From an uncultured Halomicronema sp. (GTDB lineage Bacteria; Cyanobacteriota; Cyanobacteriia; Phormidesmidales; Phormidesmidaceae), in the NCBI GenBank assembly GCA_937897665.1, contig CALCPB010000188.1:1-7286 (forward strand): DNA of 7,286 nucleotides, given 5' to 3'. Both the position numbers and the translations under genes were made by a program. Below are positions 1 to 6,124 of this stretch, in pieces. Each line of letters begins with the position of its first letter. Position 1 is the stretch's first letter. Below the pieces are notes generated by a model. The model did no database searches, was not told the DNA's origin, and was given only the letters and a program-made list of their open reading frames with translations.

Positions 1-579
1 GACAGAGTGGGTCGAGTCGACATGACTCGCTGATTCTAGGCTAGAGCATTCGTCACGACTAATGTGTGATGGCTGATGTCAATGTTCTACACCTAGCCTG
101 ATCAGAGTCAGCCGTCGGGGCGATCGGAGGCTGGAGTGTTGCTCTCACAGATGTTGCCTGGCAATGGATTGTCATCGTCGGTTGGACGGTAGCGTTATGG
201 CAGATTGGTACTACCTCTGACCCCGTTACTACCCCCGCTGACACTGAGGCCAAACATTGAACCTGCCCGCCAGGTCTTCACACCTGTCGACTGCGAAGCG
301 CTGACCCAGCAGAAAACTCAACGTAGAAATCTAGCTTTGGGTAGGGGCGCGATCGCGGCAAATTGTTCATTATCACGTAAATGCATGGCGATGCTGGGTG
401 ATATTGCCTGTCTTGATGTCGCGTGCCGCCAGCACGAATGCCTCAACGCCGCTGCTGCTATCCCCAGTTGCGCCCACAGGCTACCTGCCTGGCGCTAAAG
501 ACGCTGGTTTTAGCTGACACTTGATATCTTTCGCATTCACCTCTGAGCTGTTCTTGAGCCCTTTTCCCGCTGACCTCCT
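1..579. other. Left-edge region without a convincing gene
   Basis: I see no well-supported gene in these 579 bases. Open frames on both strands use weak TTG starts or give proteins with no recognisable pattern. The one stretch that reads somewhat like coding sequence, 102-260 on the plus strand, is listed separately. A HIP1 palindrome lies at 349-356. Small inverted repeats (TCTAG-G-CTAGA at 34-44, and AGGCTAG at 37-43 against CTAGCCT at 93-99) are within chance expectation. No convincing -35/-10 pair was found ahead of the gene starting at 580, although its promoter should lie in the last part of this stretch. Confidence 0.6.
102..260 (+). pseudogene. Possible gene remnant, hydrophobic peptide without start codon
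   Basis: The frame is open for 52 codons between an in-frame TGA at 99-101 and a TGA at 258-260, but has no ATG, GTG or TTG. It translates to a Trp- and Val-rich hydrophobic stretch (WQWIVIVGWTVALWQ) that could span a membrane, followed by a Thr/Pro/Asp tail ending EAKH. In the same frame upstream, GTG-ATG at 66-71 opens a peptide MADVNVLHLA that stops at the TGA. One reading is a small membrane-protein gene broken by a nonsense mutation. The other is chance, because a second frame is also open here. I do not recognise a family. Confidence 0.2.
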
Positions 580-1998
580 ATGAATATTGACGCCTACCAA
601 CCTCAAGTTCTCTACGATGAATATTTTGCCTCTGCGGGTGTGCCGCGTCCTGATCTAGCTCCCTTAGTGCAATGGTTCAAGGAGCTGCCAGCTCAGGATT
701 TACCGCAGGTCAAGGCCCAGATGGAAGCGCTACTGTATGACCTGGGGGCTACCTTTAGCCTTGATGATAAAGAGCGGGTTTTACCGTTTGATCCGTTGCC
801 TCGGGTGATTACCGCTCAGGAATGGCAACATCTGAAGGCGGGTCTGCAGCAACGTGTCAAAGCGCTCAATGCGTTTTGTGCTGATATCTATGGTGATCAA
901 GAGATTCTGCAGGCGGGTATTATTCCCCGAGAAGTGATTGAATCGGCTGAGCGGTTTTTGCCAGCCAGCCAGGGATTAAAGCCACCGGGCGGCGTTTGGT
1001 GTCATGTGAGTGGCATTGATTTGGTGCGCGATCGCCAGGGCGACTGGTGCGTGCTCGAAGACAACCTGCGGGTGCCTTCAGGCATTGCCTATGTGCTTAA
1101 AAATCGTCAGGCTATGGAGCAGGTGCTGCCCGAGTTAATGGCGACGTTTCAGCCGCATCGGGTTGATGGCTATGCTCAACATCTCAAGACAGCGCTGAAA
1201 AATATCGCTCCGGCCAGCGATGACAGTCGCTTCGTCGTGCTCACGCCTGGGCAGCAAAGCTCCGCGCATTTTGAGCATGCCTTACTCGCACAACAGATGG
1301 GCGTGGCCCTGATCGAGCCGCAAGATCTGACCATCCATCAGGGTTCTTTACACCACCAAACACCAGACGGCCCCCAGCCCATTGAGGTGATTTATCGTCG
1401 CGGTGATACGGAATTTCTGGCCGGGCTCGACCTCGGCGATGACTATCCTGACAGTCTGGCGGCCATCATAGAGCTTTGCCAACAGGGTCAGTTGGCCTTT
1501 GCGAATACGCTGGGCACGGGCATTGGCGATGACAAAGTAATTTATGCCTATGTGCCGGAGATCATTCAATTTTATTTGGGCGAAGCGGCCTTACTCTCAA
1601 ATGTGCCGACCTATTTGTGCTGGCGCGACGACGATCGCCGCTACGTGCTCGATCATTTGGATGAGCTGGTGGTCAAAGCTGCCAGTGCTGAAGGCGGCGA
1701 CGGCATGCTGGTGGGGGTGAATGCGACCTCGCAAGAGCGCGCTGACTTCGCCGAAAAAATTAAACAACATCCCCGGCATTACATGGCGCAGCCGACGGTG
1801 GCGCTATCGCAGATTCCGACGGTGAGCGACGGCGAGATCGTGGGCCGCCACACTGATTTGCGCCCCTATGTGATTCACCAAGGGGATGACATTTATGTAC
1901 ATCCGGGCGGCCTGACGCGAGTGGCTCTGGCGGAAGGGGCGCTGGTGGTAAATTCTTCCCAGGGCGGCGGCGCTAAAGATACCTGGATCTTGTCTTGA
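580..1998 (+). CDS. Circularly permuted ATP-grasp type 2 protein (COG2308 / DUF404-DUF407)
   Basis: This 472-residue protein matches the circularly permuted ATP-grasp family in length and motifs. Family members are predicted, not proven, to join carboxyl and amino groups using ATP, probably in peptide or small-molecule modification in the cytoplasm. Visible signatures are the LEDNLRVPSG block at 159-168 followed by YVLKNR (171-176), YRRGDTEF at 272-279, NTLGTGIGDDK at 309-319, VVKAASAEGGDGMLVG at 364-379, RHTDLRPY at 423-430 and the Gly-rich LVVNSSQGGGAKDTW near the end (455-469). Together these supply the acidic, lysine and glycine elements expected for ATP and metal binding. The ATG at 580 has no Shine-Dalgarno sequence, but the N-terminus (YDEYF, then PLVQWF) fits the family. 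In many bacteria this gene sits with alpha-E (DUF403) and transglutaminase-like genes. Here the next gene is an aldo/keto reductase. The family call is firm and the substrate is unknown. Confidence 0.93.
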   Translation: MNIDAYQPQVLYDEYFASAGVPRPDLAPLVQWFKELPAQDLPQVKAQMEALLYDLGATFSLDDKERVLPFDPLPRVITAQEWQHLKAGLQQRVKALNAFCADIYGDQEILQAGIIPREVIESAERFLPASQGLKPPGGVWCHVSGIDLVRDRQGDWCVLEDNLRVPSGIAYVLKNRQAMEQVLPELMATFQPHRVDGYAQHLKTALKNIAPASDDSRFVVLTPGQQSSAHFEHALLAQQMGVALIEPQDLTIHQGSLHHQTPDGPQPIEVIYRRGDTEFLAGLDLGDDYPDSLAAIIELCQQGQLAFANTLGTGIGDDKVIYAYVPEIIQFYLGEAALLSNVPTYLCWRDDDRRYVLDHLDELVVKAASAEGGDGMLVGVNATSQERADFAEKIKQHPRHYMAQPTVALSQIPTVSDGEIVGRHTDLRPYVIHQGDDIYVHPGGLTRVALAEGALVVNSSQGGGAKDTWILS

Positions 1999-2016
1999 CC
2001 AGCAGAGCTGCTGGTC
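1997..2016 (+). terminator. Hairpin overlapping the ATP-grasp stop codon
   Basis: The bases form a perfect inverted repeat with arms GACCAGCAG and CTGCTGGTC around AG. In practice it folds as a 7-bp stem with a 6-base loop. The left arm begins inside the TGA stop (1996-1998). There is no run of T after it, so as an intrinsic terminator it is weak. It may instead slow transcription, stabilise the mRNA 3' end, or separate expression of the two enzyme genes. Confidence 0.35.
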
Positions 2017-2062
2017 TCGGTCTAGGTCAACTTCATTAAGGCCTGTGAGATCAGAGGACACA

Positions 2063-2116
2063 ATGTCGCCGTTGCTGACCGCGATCGCCTATCCTACGAT
2101 GCAAGTTGGTTACTAA
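2063..2116 (+). CDS. Possible 17-residue upstream ORF ahead of the reductase
   Basis: An ATG at 2063 is preceded by AGAGGA (2053-2058) at 4 bases, a good Shine-Dalgarno arrangement. It opens a 17-codon frame (MSPLLTAIAYPTMQVGY) ending in TAA at 2114-2116. The stop overlaps the AAGG (2115-2118) that serves as the ribosome binding site of the reductase gene, whose GTG lies 8 bases further on. This geometry suits translational coupling or a leader peptide. The peptide has no recognised family and contains a HIP1 octamer, so it could also be chance. Confidence 0.25.
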   Translation: MSPLLTAIAYPTMQVGY

Positions 2117-2124
2117 GGCAGACC

Positions 2125-3123
2125 GTGGTCGAGACTTCAACAGATGCACACCGATCAGGCTTAACGTTACCCGCCATGGGCTGCGGCACCTGGGCCTGGG
2201 GCAATCGTTTGCTGTGGGGCTATACCCCCGATATGGACGAGCAACTGCAGGCGGTATTTGACCATTGCGTCAGTCATGGCGTCACGCTGTTTGATACGGG
2301 CGACTCTTATGGTACCGGGCGACTCAATGGCCGCAGTGAAACGCTGTTAGGGCAGTTTGCTAATGGCTATCAAGGCGACCATCGCGAACAGATTTGTTTG
2401 GCTACCAAGCTCGCCGCCTATCCCTGGCGGCTGACGCGGGGGGCCATGATCAACGCTTGCATTGCCTCATCGCGGCGGTTTGGCCGTGGCGTTGATTTAG
2501 CGCAGCTGCACTGGTCGACGGCCAACTATGCCCCCTGGCAAGAGGGCACGCTGTTAGATGGCCTGGCCGATCTCTATGAGCAGCATCAGGTGCGCGGCGT
2601 AGGCCTGTCGAACTTTGGCCCCAAGCGCTTGAGAAAGATTTATCCTCAGTTTCGCGATCGCGGCGTGCCCATTAACACCCTGCAGGTTCAGTATTCGCTG
2701 CTATCAACCTATCCAGTGACTCAGTTGGGCATTCAAGCAGTGTGTGATGAGCTGGGCATTCGCCTGATCGCTTACAGTCCGCTGGCGTTAGGGCTGTTGA
2801 CCGGCAAATATCAGATTGGCAGTACCCTGCCTTCCGGGCTGCGCGGCGTGCTGTTTCGTCAGTTGCTGCCGGGGGTCAAACCGATTCTCGATACTGTCGA
2901 AGCGATCGCCCTATTTCGAGAAAAAACAATGGCTCAGGTGGCGCTTAACTGGTGCATCTGCAAAGGATTTATCCCGATTCCTGGGGCCAAGACGCTGGCC
3001 CAAGCTCAACAAAACACCGGGGCGCTGGGCTGGCAGTTAGATGCCGGAGAAGTGCTTGAGCTAGACAATGCGGTGAACCGGAGCGACAAGCAGATGGTGC
3101 AAAACATCTTTCAAACCCGGTGA
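2125..3123 (+). CDS. Aldo/keto reductase, cyanobacterial/plastid type
   Basis: This 332-residue protein is a complete aldo/keto reductase, a cytoplasmic TIM-barrel enzyme that reduces carbonyl groups, normally with NADPH. The catalytic tetrad is present: Asp57 and Tyr62 in LFDTGDSYG, Lys95 in LATKLAA, and His129 in LAQLHW. Ser162-Asn163 (GLSNFG), Gln187/Tyr190 (LQVQYS), YSPLALGLLTGKY at 217-229 and IPIPGAK at 283-289 form the usual cofactor-binding strands. The overall pattern (CGTWAWGN near residue 20, PWRLTRG, HWSTANYAPWQEG) resembles cyanobacterial proteins and their chloroplast oxidoreductase relatives. The substrate cannot be read. The start is a GTG at 2125 with AAGG 6 bases upstream. 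The frame stays open further upstream but offers no other start codon, so GTG is the best choice. The gene lies 126 bases after the ATP-grasp gene on the same strand and may be co-transcribed with it. Confidence 0.93.
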   Translation: MVETSTDAHRSGLTLPAMGCGTWAWGNRLLWGYTPDMDEQLQAVFDHCVSHGVTLFDTGDSYGTGRLNGRSETLLGQFANGYQGDHREQICLATKLAAYPWRLTRGAMINACIASSRRFGRGVDLAQLHWSTANYAPWQEGTLLDGLADLYEQHQVRGVGLSNFGPKRLRKIYPQFRDRGVPINTLQVQYSLLSTYPVTQLGIQAVCDELGIRLIAYSPLALGLLTGKYQIGSTLPSGLRGVLFRQLLPGVKPILDTVEAIALFREKTMAQVALNWCICKGFIPIPGAKTLAQAQQNTGALGWQLDAGEVLELDNAVNRSDKQMVQNIFQTR

Positions 3124-3470
3124 ACGGTTCACGATCTAGGGATGCTCTGTACGTAACTTTGCGTAGCCCATGCCGTGACGAAATCGAAATAGAGACGTCA
3201 TTATCTTGAGCTCTGCTTCACAAAAGTCGCTGATTTGATGAAGTCTGATTAAACTTTCGGGAAAGCGATCGCGGTAGCCAATCAGGATTCCAATATTAGT
3301 AATACGAGAGTAAGCCAACCTTCAGACGGTTTCCTCGTTTGCCATCTATCGATACGGCATCAAGTCATTCGCATCTACCCGGCAGTGACTTTGTGCCTGG
3401 CCGTTCACGCCGTATCGCACTCAAAACAACTACGCCATCCATTACTCAACGTTTTGGGAGAAATTTTGCT
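3124..3470. other. Gene-free gap with an inverted repeat
   Basis: These 347 bases separate the reductase from the small membrane-protein gene. A HIP1 copy lies at 3265-3272. A 9-base inverted repeat, CGATACGGC (3350-3358) and GCCGTATCG (3409-3417), encloses 50 bases and could fold in the leader of the downstream gene, though a 9-base match is not far above chance at this scale. A minus-strand frame at 3136-3318 opens only with TTG and has no ribosome binding site, so I do not call it. I found no clear promoter pair and no T-tailed terminator behind the reductase. Confidence 0.5.
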
Positions 3471-3638
3471 ATGCGCGTCTATACCAACTCAACTTTAAGA
3501 AGTCTTGTCGGCTACGGCAAGTTTTTAGTGGGCCTCGCCGTGCTGCTCGTCTTGCTATATCAAGGGGCTAGAATCCTGCAGGATGATCCGGCCCTGCAAG
3601 AACTCAGAAATTTACTGCAGACTGAAGAAGCTCAGTAA
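3471..3638 (+). CDS. Small single-span membrane protein, unknown function
   Basis: The ATG at 3471 opens a 55-residue protein. It has a short basic-polar N-terminus (MRVYTNSTLRSLVGYGK), one clear hydrophobic segment at about 18-37 (FLVGLAVLLVLLYQGARIL), and an acidic tail ending QTEEAQ. The charge pattern suggests the N-terminus inside and the tail outside, which is inference only. The frame extends upstream to a TTG at 3339, but that extension is polar and unstructured. The inner ATG has GGGAG (3456-3460) 10 bases ahead, so I prefer it. I do not recognise the family. It converges with the coiled-coil gene across 139 bases, and nothing nearby indicates its role. Confidence 0.6.
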   Translation: MRVYTNSTLRSLVGYGKFLVGLAVLLVLLYQGARILQDDPALQELRNLLQTEEAQ

Positions 3639-3666
3639 ATTCAACGCGACGTCACGCAAAAATGCC

Positions 3667-3685
3667 GACGATGGCGATCGTCTTT
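3667..3685 (+). terminator. Weak hairpin after the small membrane-protein gene
   Basis: GACGAT (3667-3672) pairs with ATCGTC (3677-3682) around GGCG and is followed by TTT. It lies 29 bases after the stop of the small membrane-protein gene, in the gap between convergent genes. The stem is only 6 bp and the T run only three, so it is at best a modest terminator. Confidence 0.35.
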
Positions 3686-3777
3686 CCAGATTGTGGGTAA
3701 ACTGCAAGGCCACAATGCCTATCGCTGAGCGACGAACGGGGTGTCATGGTGTAAGACCTGACTGCACTCGCCCAACA

Positions 3778-4344
3778 TTAACCCGTAAAGCCTGGCAGGC
3801 TCACCGCATCACCCGCAAAGCTGGGGAGGTCAAGCTGTTGCGATCTCCGAGTGCGCACGGCTAGCCGATAACTGACACTCTGAAGTTCGGCCTGCAAACG
3901 GCGATTCTCGGTTTGTAGATCTTTAACCTTGCCGCGCACGGTATCCATGCGGTCTTCAAACTTTTGGCGGTAGACCTTAGGCAGCTCTTGCACCACCTGC
4001 TCTAACATCCGTGTGCGATCAGTCAGCTCTTGCACTGTTTGCCGCAGCTGCACCGTTTCGTCGTTACGTTCTTCGAGCTGGCCCTGATAAAAGGTGACCT
4101 GCTGCTCGACGCCCTGCAGTTGCTCACGCAACGCGCGCACTTCAGCCTGCTGCTGCTCAGACGATTCAGTTGTCGTGGGCGTTACTCCAGCATTGCCCTT
4201 GACGAGGCGAAACAGTTCTCGTGAGAGCTGTTGCACTAACTCATCGCGCATCTGCAACTCTTCTCGGAGACGAGCAACTTCAGCTTGCTGGGTGGAATAT
4301 GAGGAATTTACTACTTGCGTCACACCGCTAACCCTAGTTCCCAA
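3778..4344 (-). CDS. Coiled-coil protein of unknown function
   Basis: This open frame encodes 188 residues made mostly of heptad-like, Glu/Gln/Leu/Arg-rich helix, as in coiled coils. A first coil runs about 18-49 (LREELQMRDELVQQLSREL), followed by a Thr/Ser/Pro linker at 50-64, then long coils at about 65-162. The non-helical tail contains RTRRSQQLDLPSF and ends SLPGFTG. There is no signal peptide or membrane segment, so a cytoplasmic structural or scaffold role is possible, by inference only. The start used here is a TTG at 4344 without a strong Shine-Dalgarno sequence. The true start may be an ATG at 4388-4390 in another frame. Removing one base of the CCC run at 4361-4363 (GGG on the coding strand) would join MHQVHKLRV to GTSEDFLGTRVSG and continue into this protein. 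I do not recognise the family. The wording looks conserved and real rather than a shadow frame. Confidence 0.75.
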   Translation of the reverse strand: MGTRVSGVTQVVNSSYSTQQAEVARLREELQMRDELVQQLSRELFRLVKGNAGVTPTTTESSEQQQAEVRALREQLQGVEQQVTFYQGQLEERNDETVQLRQTVQELTDRTRMLEQVVQELPKVYRQKFEDRMDTVRGKVKDLQTENRRLQAELQSVSYRLAVRTRRSQQLDLPSFAGDAVSLPGFTG

Positions 4345-4351
4345 AAAATCT

Positions 4352-4390
4352 TCAGAAGTACCCTACTCGCAGCTTGTGCACCTGATGCAT
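4352..4390 (-). pseudogene. Possible detached 5' end of the coiled-coil gene
   Basis: Read on the minus strand, ATG at 4390-4388 opens MHQVHKLRVGYF and stops at TGA 4354-4352. The same frame is also open upstream (SWSIEDL before the Met), with GGAG at 4407-4404. The downstream coiled-coil frame becomes open exactly where this one ends, with a TAG at 4365-4363 as its upstream limit. A one-base excess in the GGG (plus-strand 4361-4363) would explain the break. This could be a sequencing or assembly error, a recent mutation, or +1 frameshifting. Confidence 0.35.
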
Positions 4391-4518
4391 CAAATCTTCA
4401 ATACTCCAACTAAAGACCAGGAAGGTTAAAATCTCCAGGTTGATCTAGCTAGTGCAGTAAATGGCAGAAAAGCTGCTCAAAACACCACAGTTCGGCCATT
4501 TCGAATTTGATTGCTGAT

Positions 4519-4546
4519 ACTTTAGCACTTCATTTCATAAATGCAA
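4519..4546 (-). promoter_or_regulatory. Candidate extended -10 promoter for the coiled-coil gene
   Basis: On the minus strand, TAAAGT (4524-4519, four of six matches to TATAAT) is preceded by TGC, giving the extended -10 form TGNTANNNT. TTGCAT (4546-4541) lies 16 bases upstream as a partial -35. Transcription from here would give a leader of about 120 bases to the ATG at 4390. The match is modest and untested. Confidence 0.3.
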
Positions 4547-4652
4547 CCTATTTATCCAGGCAAATCTGTATTCAAGATGAAACGTTAGCGTTCTTTCACC
4601 CAACGGCTGTTCAACTCGCTGATGGCTCAGGCAATAATCGGTACTGACAGAA

Positions 4653-4685
4653 TCCGCCTGCTACGGCAGCAGCGCAGCAGGCGGA
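4653..4685 (-). terminator. Strong hairpin downstream of rpsF
   Basis: TCCGCCTGCT (4653-4662) is perfectly complementary to AGCAGGCGGA (4676-4685), forming a 10-bp GC-rich stem with a 13-base loop. It lies 64 bases beyond the rpsF stop and is the best termination candidate for that gene. On the minus strand the stem is followed by ATTCTG, with no real T run. It may therefore act with Rho-independent help from nearby AT-rich sequence, or serve as an mRNA end-protecting or repeat-type hairpin. Confidence 0.45.
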
Positions 4686-4749
4686 AACCAAAAGCACGAA
4701 TTTTCTAAAATTTTGAGCGCAGTGAGTCACCCGCCCTCATTCTCTTGCC

Positions 4750-5127
4750 CTAAGCGGCACCAGGAGGCGGCGCAGAAGACCCTGCCGCAGTGGCTTCGGG
4801 GGCAGGCATCTCATCAGCATCGGCGAGATCGTCGGTCAGTTCTTGCTTAAGGGTGAGATACCGAATGACGTTTTCGCTGAGACGCATGGCTCGCTCCATC
4901 GGTGCCACGACATGCCCCAGTCCTTGGTAATTCATTTGAATGTAGATGCCTTCGCGATGATTCTGAATCTCATAGGCGAGGCGACGCTTACCCCGGTGCT
5001 GTGTTTCTAAAATTGTGGCTCCCTGCTCTTGCAGAATCTCTTGGTAGCGGGCAATTTCAGCATCCACGACCTCTTCGACAATGTCGGGTCGCAGGATATA
5101 CATCGTCTCGTACATTAAATTCTTCAT
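4750..5127 (-). CDS. rpsF: 30S ribosomal protein S6
   Basis: This 125-residue protein is ribosomal protein S6, which binds 16S rRNA on the small-subunit platform, in bacteria usually as a partner of S18. Typical S6 features are the N-terminal strand [10 protein letters not shown], the central block [20 protein letters not shown], and the final strand [11 protein letters not shown]. The last 25 or so residues form an acidic, then Ala/Pro/Ser-rich tail ([14 protein letters not shown], ending PPPGAA), a low-complexity extension beyond the fold. A longer frame begins at a TTG at 5148, but the ATG at 5127 is preceded by a textbook AAGGAG (5140-5135) at 7 bases and gives the usual S6 start [11 protein letters not shown]. 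The gene is divergent from the FAH-family gene across 129 bases. rpsR, its common partner elsewhere, is not adjacent in this window. Confidence 0.97.
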   Translation of the reverse strand: MKNLMYETMYILRPDIVEEVVDAEIARYQEILQEQGATILETQHRGKRRLAYEIQNHREGIYIQMNYQGLGHVVAPMERAMRLSENVIRYLTLKQELTDDLADADEMPAPEATAAGSSAPPPGAA

Positions 5128-5256
5128 GAAGGCGCTCCTTGTGGACAAATGGCCTTTCCCGGTATAAATGGCTTCAGGCGACTTCTCAGCGAATCGCTCC
5201 TGGCCACTTGGGTAAAAGGCAAGGATCTACAATCATACCAGTATTCGAAGGAATCC
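5128..5256. promoter_or_regulatory. Divergent promoter region, rpsF / FAH-family gene
   Basis: Both neighbours must be transcribed outward from these 129 bases. For rpsF the AAGGAG ribosome binding site is at 5135-5140. On that strand a TTTATA-like -10 lies around 5162-5167, without a good -35. For the FAH gene, TACAAT (5228-5233) matches the -10 consensus at five of six positions, but the nearest TTG-type -35 (5208-5213) is only 14 bases away, which is too close. Its ribosome binding site AAGGA is at 5248-5252, 4 bases before the ATG. The promoter assignments are tentative and the ribosome binding sites are firm. Confidence 0.5.
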
Positions 5257-6072
5257 ATGGCGCAACGCTACGTTCGAGTTCAATCGCAGTCGCGACAACT
5301 GCACTACGGTTTGCTTCAGTCCGATCGCAGTGTTCACGTGCTGGATGCCCCGCCGTGGCTGCAGGGTGAGGTCACCGAGACCGTTCTCGAAGCCGATAGT
5401 TACCAGTTGTTGGCACCCTGCGCCCCGTCCAAAATTATTGCGGTCGGCAAAAACTATGCGAAACATGCCGCCGAAATGGGGGGGGATCTGCCTCAAGAAC
5501 CCCTCCTATTTATGAAGCCTTCAACAGCCGTCATTGCCACCCACTCCCCAATTTTGTATCCCCCTCAGTCGCAGCGCGTCGATTACGAAGGGGAGCTGGC
5601 GTTAATCATCGGGGCTCGGTGTCTTGACTGTGATGTTGCTGCCGCCCGCGACAAAATTTGGGGGTATACCATTGCCAATGATGTCACGGCTCGTGATCTG
5701 CAGGCCCGCGATCGCCAATGGATTCGTGCTAAGGGCTTTGACTCGTTTTGCCCGCTAGGCCCGTGGATTGTCCGCGAGCTGAATCCGGAGGCGCGCATTC
5801 AGACGTTTTTAAACGAACAGCCGACGCCCGTGCAGCTCGGCGAAATTAGCGACATGATCTTCAAGCCTGCCGCGCTGGTGGCCTATATCAGTCAGGTGAT
5901 GACCTTGTTGCCCGGCGATGTGGTGTTGACGGGTACCCCCGCTGGCGTTGGCCCGCTGGCGCTGGGCGATCGCGTGCGGGTAGAGATTGAAGGCATCGGC
6001 TCGCTCGAAAATTCAGTGCAGGCGCGACCCGCGCTAGTGCCGTCGATGGATTCGATGGAATCCGAAGGTTAG
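5257..6072 (+). CDS. Fumarylacetoacetate hydrolase (FAH) family protein
   Basis: This 271-residue protein belongs to the FAH superfamily, cytoplasmic metal-dependent enzymes that cleave or decarboxylate 2-oxo acids (acylpyruvase, oxaloacetate decarboxylase/tautomerase, isomerase types). An N-terminal domain of about 50 residues precedes the catalytic fold. Key positions visible are His70 and Glu73 in KNYAKHAAEMG, the metal ligands Glu111 and Glu113 in DYEGELALIIG and Asp142 in IANDVTARDLQ, Lys159 in RAKGFDSFCPLGPW, and the TGTPAGVGPL loop at 225-234. The match to FAHD1/YcgM-like short enzymes is clear and the actual substrate is not. The frame runs up to an ATG at 5149, but that extension reads unlike protein. 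The ATG at 5257 has AAGGA 4 bases ahead and gives the common cyanobacterial start MAQRYVRVQ. The C-terminal tail (about 257-271, VQARPALVPSMDSMESE) goes beyond the fold. Transcription ends at the hairpin at 6125-6162. Confidence 0.93.
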   Translation: MAQRYVRVQSQSRQLHYGLLQSDRSVHVLDAPPWLQGEVTETVLEADSYQLLAPCAPSKIIAVGKNYAKHAAEMGGDLPQEPLLFMKPSTAVIATHSPILYPPQSQRVDYEGELALIIGARCLDCDVAAARDKIWGYTIANDVTARDLQARDRQWIRAKGFDSFCPLGPWIVRELNPEARIQTFLNEQPTPVQLGEISDMIFKPAALVAYISQVMTLLPGDVVLTGTPAGVGPLALGDRVRVEIEGIGSLENSVQARPALVPSMDSMESEG

Positions 6073-6124
6073 CGCTGGGTCGACGCTCCTGGCGAGTCGG
6101 TCTGGTTGAGGCGGTTGCCTAAAT

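Larger units (their letters stand above)
4391..4749. other. Gene-free gap upstream of the coiled-coil gene and behind rpsF
   Basis: These 359 bases contain no convincing gene. A 17-codon plus-strand frame from ATG 4461 has no Shine-Dalgarno sequence. The gap holds a candidate promoter for the coiled-coil gene (4519-4546) and a strong hairpin behind rpsF (4653-4685), both listed separately. An AT-rich stretch with AATTTT-CT-AAAATT symmetry lies around 4700-4714. The 4500-4580 part is visibly more AT-rich than the genes. Confidence 0.6.
349..5973. repeat. HIP1 palindromes (GCGATCGC), eight dispersed copies
   Basis: Exact copies lie at 349-356, 1028-1035, 2081-2088, 2654-2661, 2902-2909, 3265-3272, 5708-5715 and 5966-5973. 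About 0.1 would be expected by chance in a window of this size. They sit both inside genes (ATP-grasp, reductase, FAH enzyme) and between them. HIP1 is a known over-represented octamer of many cyanobacterial genomes. Here it serves as a taxonomic marker, and no function at individual sites is claimed. Confidence 0.95.

Noticed and set aside
59..253. 64-codon minus-strand open frame
   Set aside because: Low-complexity Thr/Ala/Pro/Val wording and no ribosome binding site. It is opposite the hydrophobic plus-strand stretch.
205..498. 97-codon plus-strand open frame in the left region
   Set aside because: It starts with TTG without a ribosome binding site, has irregular Cys/Arg/Pro-rich composition and matches no recognised family.
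3136..3318. 60-codon minus-strand open frame behind the reductase
   Set aside because: The sequence reads fairly protein-like, but the only start is a TTG with no usable ribosome binding site, and no family is recognised.
4094..4429. 111-codon plus-strand frame opposite the coiled-coil gene
   Set aside because: Cys/Ser/Arg-rich shadow of the coiled-coil coding strand.
4461..4514. 17-codon plus-strand frame starting MAEKLLKTPQF
   Set aside because: There is no Shine-Dalgarno sequence ahead of it and nothing to distinguish it from chance.
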